From: Armatimonadota bacterium
GTDB lineage: Bacteria > Armatimonadota > Zipacnadia > Zipacnadales > UBA11051
DNA: 5,525 nt
Assembly (NCBI GenBank): GCA_003542955.1
Contig: DPJP01000284.1
Location: 22,381-27,905 of the forward strand
Direction: 5' to 3'
The translations under genes and the position numbers were made by a program. Under the pieces are notes generated by a model. The model worked only from the letters and a program-made list of their open reading frames with translations. It searched no databases and was not told the origin of the DNA. Positions within the stretch are counted from its first letter, which is position 1. Each line of letters begins with the position of its first letter. This document shows, piece by piece, positions 1 to 5,052 of this stretch.

Positions 1-2
1 GC

Positions 3-1004
3 CTGCCGTTCAACCCCGTCGATGCCGGACCGCCACTTCACCGCCCCGGCGCTGTGCAGATGCAGGCCGGCGAAGTCGTTGCCGGCAGACAGACCGACAG
101 GGTGACCGTGCGCCCCTCGACGCAATCGGCCGTCCGCATGGAGCTCCTCGTAGATCGTCAGACGCGCTTCCCGTTGGCGACGTGGCGCTACAACGAGTCC
201 AATAAGCTGGTCTCCGGCAGCAAGTACCTCACCGCCGATTTCTCAGTCGAGCCGCCAGAGCCAATCAGGTCCCCCGTGGCCGCGGGTGACGAGAAGCGGC
301 GTATCGGGGAGCAGGTCGATGCGGCCAAGGCCACTGAGGTCCTCGGCACACCTCCGCTGGAGCCTGACTACGTCCCTGAGGGTTTCTCCAAGGTAGGCTA
401 CTTCCTCCACCAGCGCCAACGGGGTTCTGCGGTCGAGATACGCTACTCCGACGGCGTTCGCTCACTCAGCGTCATCGAGTTCAAAGCACCCGAGGGGGCG
501 CGGACACCGCGCGGCCCCGCAGGTCGTGAACAGGGAAGTGTGCGCGGCAATGACGGGCGCCCTGCCGACAGGCAGGCCGGGACAGAAGACCGACGCGACG
601 CACAGCAGCATTCGCGGGAAGTGCCGCCCAGTCTGCGCCGAGCCTGGCAGAAGCTCACCCCCGAGCAGCGGCGCACACGCACCGAACAGTGGCGCCGAAG
701 TACTCCCGAACAGCGCCGTGAGATGCTCGACAGGCTCCCGGGACAGCGGGAGGAAGCCTCAGCACAGCCGCACACGGGCCCGAAGGGCGATGTCGCCGGT
801 GCCGAGGCCGGGCAGCAGGAGCACCGGCCTCGACACGCGGATGGTCGGCGCGGCCGCGATACCGAGATGGGGCGCAGCAGGATCAGGGGCAATGTCGTCC
901 GCTTCTGGGTTGGCTCCCTTGGTGTCGTCATCGCCGGCGAGGCGCCGCACAAGGAACTCAGGATGATGGCTGACAGCATCAAACAGAAGGGTGGCGACTC
1001 ATAG
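3..1004 (+). CDS. RseB/MucB-like sigma-E regulatory protein, 5'-partial, with internal charged insertion
   Basis: The reading frame is open from the first bases of the window to the TAG at 1002-1004 (333 codons visible), so the true start is upstream; the in-frame GTG at 54 and ATG at 60 fall inside a domain and are not credible starts. Numbering from the codon at base 3, residues about 22-58 carry the RseB N-terminal-domain pattern: VAGRQ near 26-30 and LLVDRQTRFPL at 48-58. Residues about 117-162 (YVPEGF, then EIRYSDGVRSLSV) match the first half of the RseB C-terminal domain, and residues 295-327 (GVVIAGEAPHKELRMMADSIK) match its last strand and helix, similar to the VGELPPQTAKRIAENI segment recalled from E. 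coli RseB. Between them lie about 130 Arg/Glu/Gln/Gly-rich residues with two TPEQRR repeats. RseB-type proteins sit in the periplasm, bind the anti-sigma factor and sense envelope damage. That role, and a sigma/anti-sigma pair upstream, are inferred. An outer-membrane-lipoprotein-sorting-like protein is the main alternative. Confidence 0.72.
   Translation: MPFNPVDAGPPLHRPGAVQMQAGEVVAGRQTDRVTVRPSTQSAVRMELLVDRQTRFPLATWRYNESNKLVSGSKYLTADFSVEPPEPIRSPVAAGDEKRRIGEQVDAAKATEVLGTPPLEPDYVPEGFSKVGYFLHQRQRGSAVEIRYSDGVRSLSVIEFKAPEGARTPRGPAGREQGSVRGNDGRPADRQAGTEDRRDAQQHSREVPPSLRRAWQKLTPEQRRTRTEQWRRSTPEQRREMLDRLPGQREEASAQPHTGPKGDVAGAEAGQQEHRPRHADGRRGRDTEMGRSRIRGNVVRFWVGSLGVVIAGEAPHKELRMMADSIKQKGGDS
626..733 (+). 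repeat. Degenerate TPEQRR-type repeat inside the RseB-like gene
   Basis: Within the charged insertion of the RseB-like protein, two adjacent units of about 16 residues can be aligned: LTPEQRRTRTEQWRRS and TPEQRREMLDRLPG. They are preceded by a looser unit, PPSLRRAWQK. This [L/S]-[T/S]-PEQRR-x-W spacing resembles DUF3106-like and Spy/LTxxQ-type periplasmic repeats, which form short amphipathic helices. The similarity is at motif level only. The repeat is seen at protein level; the bases of the units have diverged, so it is not a recent tandem duplication. Confidence 0.5.
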
Positions 1005-1324
1005 CCCCGAGAAACCCTCCTGTTGCGCGTCGAGCACCCGTCGTACCTCTGCGGCGAGCCCCCGGACGCCAGACGGCTGCTGCATGAGCTTGAGACCCTC
1101 ATCGACGATGCCCCGATTGGCAGTCGTCCCGTCAGCTTGCAGGACCCCTGATTGACATCCGCCTGCCTGCCGTCCGCGTCGATGCCTCAGAAGCCGTCCT
1201 GCGTCGTCTGCAGGATAGTGTACGGGCGGTGCTCTCGCTTCCGTTGTACTTCCTCCGGGTGCTGCCGGCTGCGCAGCAATTGGCGGGAATCTGGTCATCG
1301 CCCGACGCGTCATACTCACCGTAG
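1005..1324 (+). pseudogene. Coding-like stretch in two successive frames without a start; possible decayed gene
   Basis: No intact gene lies between the RseB-like stop and the next ATG. Directly after that stop, the same frame stays open to a TGA at 1149-1151 and reads as plausible protein (for example LLLRVEHPSYLCGEPPD, then LLHELETLIDD). From about 1094 the next frame is open to a TAG at 1322-1324 and reads just as well (LIDIRLPAVRVDASEAVLRR, then LPLYFLRVLPAAQQLAGIW). By hand count of codon positions, GC is about 75/46/81% (positions 1/2/3) in the first part and 72/50/69% in the second. A depressed second position is typical of coding DNA. Neither frame has an ATG or a ribosome binding site. 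One frameshift near 1094-1148 would join them into about 105 residues. I recognise no family. It could be a decayed gene, a frameshift from sequencing, or non-coding DNA with chance periodicity. Confidence 0.22.
1286..1312 (+). promoter_or_regulatory. Candidate ECF-sigma-type promoter of the Spy-like gene
   Basis: GGAAT at 1286-1290 is followed by 17 bases and then CGTCA at 1308-1312. The GGAA(C/T) -35 element with a CGTC-type -10 element at 15-17 bases is the general pattern of ECF (sigma-E/W-like) promoters. The predicted transcript start near 1318-1321 would give a leader of about 30 bases before the start codon, ending in a strong ribosome binding site. The match is short and could be chance in GC-rich DNA. 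It gains weight because an RseB-like gene is immediately upstream and a Spy-like gene immediately downstream. Confidence 0.3.
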
Positions 1325-1349
1325 ACCCCAATTCAGCAGGAGGTAACAG

Positions 1350-1895
1350 ATGATGAAGACATGGATGATGGTAGTGACCATTGTCGGTATAGCAGCAATC
1401 GCGTCCAGCCTGGCCATCGCCCAGGGTGATGCGGCCGGCGAGCAGGGCGGCCCCGCAAACGAAGATGGCCTGCACGGGCGACTTGGCCCGCGGGCCAATG
1501 CCGGTGGCGGACAGGCCGCAATGCAGCGTGGCATGCGTGGTGGGATGCAGGGCAATGCCGGCCGTGGCAGCTACGTTGAGGTCAACGAGACGACCGAAGC
1601 GCTCTGGAAGCAGATCGGTGAGTTGAAGACCCAGCAGCACGAAGCGCAATGGGAGCTGTTCGTGGCGCTGAACCAGGAGGGGGCTACCAGAGAGACCGTC
1701 GCGCCGCAACTGGAGAAGCTCCGTGGCCTCAACGAACAGATGGCCGCGCTCAACGAGCAACTCGAGCCATACCGGAAGCAGTTGGCGCGCCCCGAGGGCG
1801 CCCGTGAAGGTCGGCAGGGTCGCCAGGGCCGTCAGGGCGGCGACGGGCAGCGCGGCAATCGTGGTGCCGAGGCGGCGCAGGGCCAGGCCCTGTAG
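1350..1895 (+). CDS. Small secreted Gln/Gly/Arg-rich helical protein, Spy/CpxP-like in architecture
   Basis: This encodes 181 residues. A strong AGGAGGT at 1338-1344 precedes two consecutive ATG codons, at 1350 (5-base spacing) and 1353 (8-base spacing); the second may be the true start. Residues 1-24 form a signal peptide: a basic start (MMKTW), a hydrophobic core (VVTIVGIAAIASSLA) and an AIA cleavage site before Q25. Residues about 26-73 are Gly/Gln/Asn/Met-rich and probably disordered. Residues about 78-146 are a charged amphipathic helix or coiled coil (for example TTEALWKQIGELKTQQHEAQ and LEKLRGLNEQMAALNEQLE). Residues 147-181 are a Gly/Arg/Gln tail with an RQG triplet repeat. The layout resembles the small periplasmic helical chaperone or metal-binding proteins of the Spy/CpxP/CnrX type, but the exact LTxxQ motif is not seen, so only an export location and helical character are firm. 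Neighbouring an RseB-like gene, it may be an envelope-stress effector. Confidence 0.75.
   Translation: MMKTWMMVVTIVGIAAIASSLAIAQGDAAGEQGGPANEDGLHGRLGPRANAGGGQAAMQRGMRGGMQGNAGRGSYVEVNETTEALWKQIGELKTQQHEAQWELFVALNQEGATRETVAPQLEKLRGLNEQMAALNEQLEPYRKQLARPEGAREGRQGRQGRQGGDGQRGNRGAEAAQGQAL
1812..1838 (+). repeat. Three tandem 9-base units encoding RQG-RQG-RQG
   Basis: Three in-frame copies of a 9-base unit (CGGCAGGGT, CGCCAGGGC, CGTCAGGGC) encode residues 155-163 of the secreted protein. Variation falls only at third codon positions, which suggests an older expansion kept at protein level. The repeat sits in the flexible C-terminal tail. Confidence 0.7.
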
Positions 1896-1913
1896 CCGGC
1901 GGGCGGCAATCGC

Positions 1914-1932
1914 CTCAGGCGCGGCGCCTGAG
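1914..1932. other. GC-rich hairpin just after the secreted-protein gene
   Basis: CTCAGGC at 1914-1920 pairs perfectly with GCCTGAG at 1926-1932 around a 5-base loop, and a further G-C pair can form inside the loop. There is no T-run on either side, so this is not a canonical intrinsic terminator. It begins 18 bases after the stop at 1895 and may stabilise the transcript end or assist termination together with the larger hairpin downstream. Confidence 0.4.
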
Positions 1933-1951
1933 CTTCACATACAGACACCAG

Positions 1952-1982
1952 AATGCGCCCCGTGGTCTCTCCGGGGCGCATT
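1952..1982. terminator. Bidirectional terminator-like hairpin between convergent genes
   Basis: AATGCGCCCCG at 1952-1962 is perfectly complementary to CGGGGCGCATT at 1972-1982, giving an 11-base-pair stem with a 9-base loop. It lies between the plus-strand stop at 1895 and the minus-strand stop at 2008, where a shared terminator is expected. The outer A-T pairs give only a short TTT on the plus strand and ATT on the minus strand, so the U-tract is weak. Confidence 0.6.
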
Positions 1983-2007
1983 TCGTATCTCTGGCCACAG
2001 CCACCGG

Positions 2008-3087
2008 CTACCGCGTCCGGGCCAGCAGGTAGAGCCCGATGAGCCCAAACAGCACGTTCTGCGTCCAACCGGCCACCGCCGGATGCAGCGAGCCCGCCAG
2101 ACCGAAAGCGAGCGTCCAGGAACGGACGCCGTTATACAGGAAGACGACGAGAATCGCGATCACCACGCCGGCAAACGTGCCGTAGTTGGCATATCGTAGC
2201 GATATCGGCGCCGCGATGAGCGCGAACACGAAGCAGGCAAGGGGGATCGAGTACTTGAAGTGCCATTTGACCTGGAGTTTCTGCGTGTTTGACCCGCCTG
2301 TCTCCATCGTGTCGATGAGGTCTTTGAGTTCGGCCCCGCTCATCTCGAGGTCCCGCCGCCAGCCCGTGTAGTAGTTCTGCAGGGCCTTCCGCAGCCTGAT
2401 GCTGCGCGTGCCGAAGCGCTCCAGCGGCGGAGCGATTCGCTGTCCGGCGTCCTTGAGCTTCATTGCCGTGCCCTCATGGAGAACCCAGACGTTGTCCTCG
2501 AGTTCGGCCCAGTTGGCGGCGGTTATCTCGGTGATGTTGTGGTGCTCGTCTTCGCTCCAGATCATGACGGTCTGGAGTTGGTTGCTCTTTGCATCCATGT
2601 GACCGATGTAGAATGTGCGCCCCTCCTCATCGCGGAAGTAGACGCTGTCACGCTCATACATGACCGGCTGGCTGCGGGTCATCTCCGCCAGCGCCTCGCC
2701 TGCGCGCTTGCTCGCGGGGGGGACGACATACTCGCCGATCGCCAACGCGGCGCCGCTGGCGACAAGCCCGGCGAGCAGGAGCGGCACACAGATGCGCAGG
2801 ATGCCCGCCCCGCCGGCGCGCATCGCATCGATCTCCCCGTGTGTCTTGAGGTTGACGACGGTCATCGCGACTGCCACGACGGTGCCGACAGGCATCGACC
2901 AGACGATTGCGTGGGGCGCGTGATAGAGCAGGTAGCGGGCAATGAGATGGGGGGGGACCCGCATGCCGAACACGATCTGCCCGAGGCCGCGCGCGGCATC
3001 GCCGAGCATGATCACCGCAAAGGTGAGCACGCCGATCAGAAAGGGCATGGCCAGCCGCGCAGTGATGTAGCGATCCAGTGTCTTCAT
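2008..3087 (-). CDS. LptF/LptG-family lipopolysaccharide export permease (YjgP/YjgQ)
   Basis: This 359-residue protein has the family's usual length and layout. The N-terminus MKTLDRYI is typical of the family. Membrane segments fall at about 12-32, 54-78 and 96-118, then a periplasmic beta-jellyroll-like domain at about 122-270 (with VYFRDEEGRTFYIGHMD and WVLHEGTA), then three more segments at about 279-298, 303-318 and 340-356. GEIDAMRAGG at 84-93 is the conserved cytoplasmic loop after the second segment, thought to contact the LptB ATPase. In the known pathway, LptF and LptG with LptB form the inner-membrane ABC transporter that extracts LPS and passes it to LptC/LptA. The fold is certain; whether this is LptF or LptG cannot be decided without its partner, which is not in the window. 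It is the last gene of a minus-strand unit, 47 bases after the upstream stop. No clear ribosome binding site precedes the ATG, so translation may depend on coupling. Confidence 0.92.
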   Translation of the reverse strand: MKTLDRYITARLAMPFLIGVLTFAVIMLGDAARGLGQIVFGMRVPPHLIARYLLYHAPHAIVWSMPVGTVVAVAMTVVNLKTHGEIDAMRAGGAGILRICVPLLLAGLVASGAALAIGEYVVPPASKRAGEALAEMTRSQPVMYERDSVYFRDEEGRTFYIGHMDAKSNQLQTVMIWSEDEHHNITEITAANWAELEDNVWVLHEGTAMKLKDAGQRIAPPLERFGTRSIRLRKALQNYYTGWRRDLEMSGAELKDLIDTMETGGSNTQKLQVKWHFKYSIPLACFVFALIAAPISLRYANYGTFAGVVIAILVVFLYNGVRSWTLAFGLAGSLHPAVAGWTQNVLFGLIGLYLLARTR

Positions 3088-3134
3088 GGGGTCAGCGCCG
3101 GTGGAGTTCGTGTAGTCCGTACGGGCGAGAGGCC

Positions 3135-3515
3135 TCAGGGCCCCTCGAGGATGACGACGGCGATCGCCATATCCTTCTCGTGTGAGAGTGTCACGTGCGC
3201 GGAGGTGGCCCCCAACCCGGCAGCATACTCGGCCGCGAAGCCCTCCAGGATCAGCGACGGCTTGCCCTTCTCACTGTGGTGCACGGAGACGTCAATGAAG
3301 CGCATGCCGCCCGTCCACCCGAGGCCCACGGCCTTCATCAGGGCTTCCTTGGCCGCGAAGCGGGCCGCATATCGCTTGACCATCGACGGACCCGTGCCGC
3401 ACTCGGCCTGCTCGCGCTCGGTGAAGCAGCGGTCAAGGAATCGCTGGCCACACCTCTCGATGACGCCGCCGATGTGCTCGACCGAGCAGAGGTCGACCCC
3501 GATACCGATGATCAT
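3135..3515 (-). CDS. acpS: Holo-[acyl-carrier-protein] synthase (AcpS)
   Basis: This cytoplasmic enzyme transfers the 4'-phosphopantetheine group from coenzyme A to the serine of apo-acyl carrier protein, which is required for fatty acid and lipid A synthesis. At 126 residues it matches the family length. MIIGIGVDLCSVEHI at 1-15 contains the Mg-binding aspartate D8. FTERE at 31-35 and RYAARFAAKEALMKA at 48-62 carry the second metal ligand E57 and the family lysines. HVTLSHEKDMAIAVVI at 107-122 is the conserved C-terminal strand region. The start at 3515 is preferred over an in-frame ATG 18 codons upstream (3569), because the family begins at MI(I)GIG and GAGAGG (3525-3530) lies 9 bases upstream. 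That ribosome binding site overlaps the stop codon of the preceding transpeptidase gene (3529-3531), which implies translational coupling. Confidence 0.95.
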   Translation of the reverse strand: MIIGIGVDLCSVEHIGGVIERCGQRFLDRCFTEREQAECGTGPSMVKRYAARFAAKEALMKAVGLGWTGGMRFIDVSVHHSEKGKPSLILEGFAAEYAAGLGATSAHVTLSHEKDMAIAVVILEGP

Positions 3516-3524
3516 GCGTCCCGG

Positions 3525-3530
3525 CCTCTC
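3525..3530 (-). promoter_or_regulatory. Ribosome binding site of acpS, overlapping the upstream stop codon
   Basis: GAGAGG on the minus strand sits 9 bases before the ATG at 3515 and shares bases with the TGA of the transpeptidase gene (3529-3531). It decides the acpS start and suggests that ribosomes terminating on the upstream gene help initiation. Confidence 0.6.
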
Positions 3531-4707
3531 ATGTGGCCTCCCCGCCCGGCCTGCTGATGGGCTCCTCATGAATCCATACCGATGTGCCGATCGGGATGTT
3601 GTTGTACAGCTCTATGGCGTTCTCGTTGAAGGTCCGCATGCACCCGCCGGATATCCGGCGCCCGATCGAGGACGGCTGATTCGTCCCGTGAATGCCGATG
3701 GCCCAACCACGTTCATGGCCGCGGGCGGTCGTGCCCAGCCAGCGGGCGCCCAGCGGGTTGCTCCGACTCCCGCCGGGAATGTACTTGCCCTCGTAGGTCG
3801 TCCAGGGCGGCCACACGGCGCGCCGTTCGATGTGGAAATGGCCCACAGGCGTGTTGTTGCCCCGCCCCACGCACAGGCCATAGCTCTTCACCGGCTCGCC
3901 GAACGCGTACACCTGCAGTCGACGCTCGCTGCGGCTGACCTCGAGCTGGTAGATGTCCTCCCGCGCAAGAATGCTCACGCGCCTGGTGCCCAGCTTGACC
4001 GTGAAGACCTTCCGCGGATCGCTGTAGTCGGTGGCTGCCCCCAGGATCGCGTCCAGCGAGCGCACCGGTACCTCCAGCCTCCCGTTGACCAGGGCCGGAA
4101 TCCCCGCCAGCTGCAGCGGTCGCAGGTTGGCCTCCGCTCGCTCCGAGCCCGGCAATACCTTGACCACGCGATCGTCGGAGACGATGAGTGCGTATGCCCT
4201 GCCGGGCCCCCAGCGCACCTCGCCCGCATCCAACTCCTCGAGCAGGCTCGCCATGTCAACGTACAGGACGTCCTTGATGAGTGTGCCGAAAAGGAGCGGC
4301 ATGAGCCGCCGGGCGATCTCCCTCGTGCGTCTGCCGAGGTCGCCACCGTCGCCGATCAGGGCGAAGTTCGGCACCACGTCCGCGACTGAAATCGCACCAG
4401 ACGCCGGATCATCCGTTGGCGTCGATCCCGGAGTGTCATTGGGTCCGTCGGTGGCGACTACGGACGGGCGCGACGGGGTGCATACAGGCAGGAAGGTGCT
4501 GGTGGGTGAGCATTGCGCGTCGGTGTTGCCGGTGGCCGCAACGGTCCGCAGCGTCAGTTCGGCGCCCCCCGCTCCGGTCGTCGAGCCGTCGACGAGCCAT
4601 GTGAGCGCGTACAGGTCGCCCGCCTGCAGGCCGAGCACCACTGTACCGGCCGCCACGAGCAGCCACAGGACACTGCGAAACCCCGCGGACGTCTTCTCCC
4701 TTCGCAC
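3529..4707 (-). CDS. Membrane-anchored L,D-transpeptidase (YkuD domain) with copper-amine-oxidase-N-like module
   Basis: From the GTG at 4707 this is 392 residues. Residues about 12-30 are a hydrophobic anchor or signal (SVLWLLVAAGTVVLGLQAG). Residues about 60-108 are a Ser/Thr/Pro/Asp-rich linker. Residues about 147-224 resemble the copper amine oxidase N-terminal domain (DVLYVDMASLLEEL, then ALVNGRLEVPVRSLDAILGA), a small envelope module. Residues about 252-377 are the YkuD domain, with TPVGHFHI near 286-293, HGTN at 340-343 (catalytic His340) and SGGCMR at 353-358 (nucleophile Cys356). Such enzymes form 3-3 meso-diaminopimelate cross-links in peptidoglycan or attach proteins to it, acting outside the inner membrane. 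A longer open frame to 4953 exists, but GGGGAG (4715-4720) lies 7 bases before the GTG and a good promoter lies inside the extension, so 4707 is preferred. It is the first gene of the unit with acpS and the permease. Confidence 0.92.
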   Translation of the reverse strand: MRREKTSAGFRSVLWLLVAAGTVVLGLQAGDLYALTWLVDGSTTGAGGAELTLRTVAATGNTDAQCSPTSTFLPVCTPSRPSVVATDGPNDTPGSTPTDDPASGAISVADVVPNFALIGDGGDLGRRTREIARRLMPLLFGTLIKDVLYVDMASLLEELDAGEVRWGPGRAYALIVSDDRVVKVLPGSERAEANLRPLQLAGIPALVNGRLEVPVRSLDAILGAATDYSDPRKVFTVKLGTRRVSILAREDIYQLEVSRSERRLQVYAFGEPVKSYGLCVGRGNNTPVGHFHIERRAVWPPWTTYEGKYIPGGSRSNPLGARWLGTTARGHERGWAIGIHGTNQPSSIGRRISGGCMRTFNENAIELYNNIPIGTSVWIHEEPISRPGGEAT

Positions 4708-4714
4708 CGGTCCA

Positions 4715-4722
4715 CTCCCCTT
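4715..4722 (-). promoter_or_regulatory. Ribosome binding site setting the GTG start of the transpeptidase
   Basis: AAGGGGAG on the minus strand ends 7 bases before GTG (4707-4705), and the hydrophobic segment begins about 11 codons later. No comparable site precedes the ATG at 4953. Confidence 0.6.
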
Positions 4723-4771
4723 GGCCCCAATGAGATGCCCCGCGCGATCCCCACCAGCCCGGTCGTCCCTA

Positions 4772-4800
4772 TTTATATCCGAAGCGGGCGGGTGTGTAAA
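4772..4800 (-). promoter_or_regulatory. Sigma-70-type promoter of the transpeptidase-acpS-permease unit
   Basis: Read on the minus strand, TTTACA (4800-4795) is followed by exactly 17 bases and then TATAAA (4777-4772). Each hexamer differs from consensus at one position. The AT-rich pair stands out in very GC-rich DNA. The transcript would start near 4765, giving a leader of about 58 bases to the GTG at 4707. Confidence 0.7.
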
Positions 4801-5052
4801 GCGCCGTCGATGAAGGTCTCCCTGCGTCGCCGGCGAATATCGGTCTGCCCGCGCCGCAGCCCCCGAGCACTCGTTTGGATCAGGGCACTGCCACTCACCG
4901 CGCTCGCGTGGCGGCAGCCCGGATCGCGACCACTCGCTTGTGCGACCAGGCAATGGGGGCGGAGCGGGGGGGGCAGAGGTTCCGCCGGTCCGCGCCCGAC
5001 GCCAACGAAGGCCGGCTTCCGCAGGTGAGTACCATCTACCAGGAGTACTATC
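4801..5052. other. Divergent intergenic region between the transpeptidase operon and the thyA-like gene
   Basis: About 250 bases hold no credible gene; the open frames crossing it are low-complexity shadows. On the plus strand AGGAG at 5041-5045 sits 7 bases before the ATG at 5053. I could not find a convincing sigma-70 promoter for the rightward gene. A G-rich patch at 4955-4973 (G5, then G2, then G8) lies about 80 bases before that start. Confidence 0.5.

Noticed and set aside
443..1102. A 219-codon minus-strand open frame
   Set aside because: It is Ser/Arg/Cys/Pro-rich with no domain and is antisense to the RseB-like gene, whose own domains are recognisable.
1153..1158. TTGACA, a perfect -35 hexamer, after the RseB-like gene
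   Set aside because: No -10-like hexamer follows at 16-18 bases; the downstream sequence is GC-rich.
999..1760. A 253-codon minus-strand open frame whose end (GLKLMQQPSGVRGLAAEVRRVL) reads like protein
   Set aside because: Most of it is the shadow of the secreted-protein gene, which has a signal peptide and a strong ribosome binding site. The protein-like tail shares codon phase with the plus-strand coding-like stretch at 1005-1151, so it mirrors that signal. Third-position GC slightly favours the plus strand, though the choice there is not firm.
3516..3569. Upstream ATG giving AcpS an 18-residue N-terminal extension
   Set aside because: The family begins at the MIIGIGVDL strand, the extension is Arg/Pro/Gly-rich, and the downstream ATG has a ribosome binding site. 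The longer form would overlap the end of the transpeptidase gene.
2476..4389. A 637-codon plus-strand open frame lying antisense to the permease, acpS and transpeptidase genes
   Set aside because: Its product is Asp/His/Arg/Ala-rich without recognisable domains or a signal, and it runs across three well-recognised minus-strand genes. It is a by-product of GC-rich codon use on the other strand.
4955..4973. G-rich patch as a regulatory G-quadruplex before the ThyA-like gene
   Set aside because: There are only two long G-runs plus a GG, and such runs are expected at this base composition; there is no independent support.
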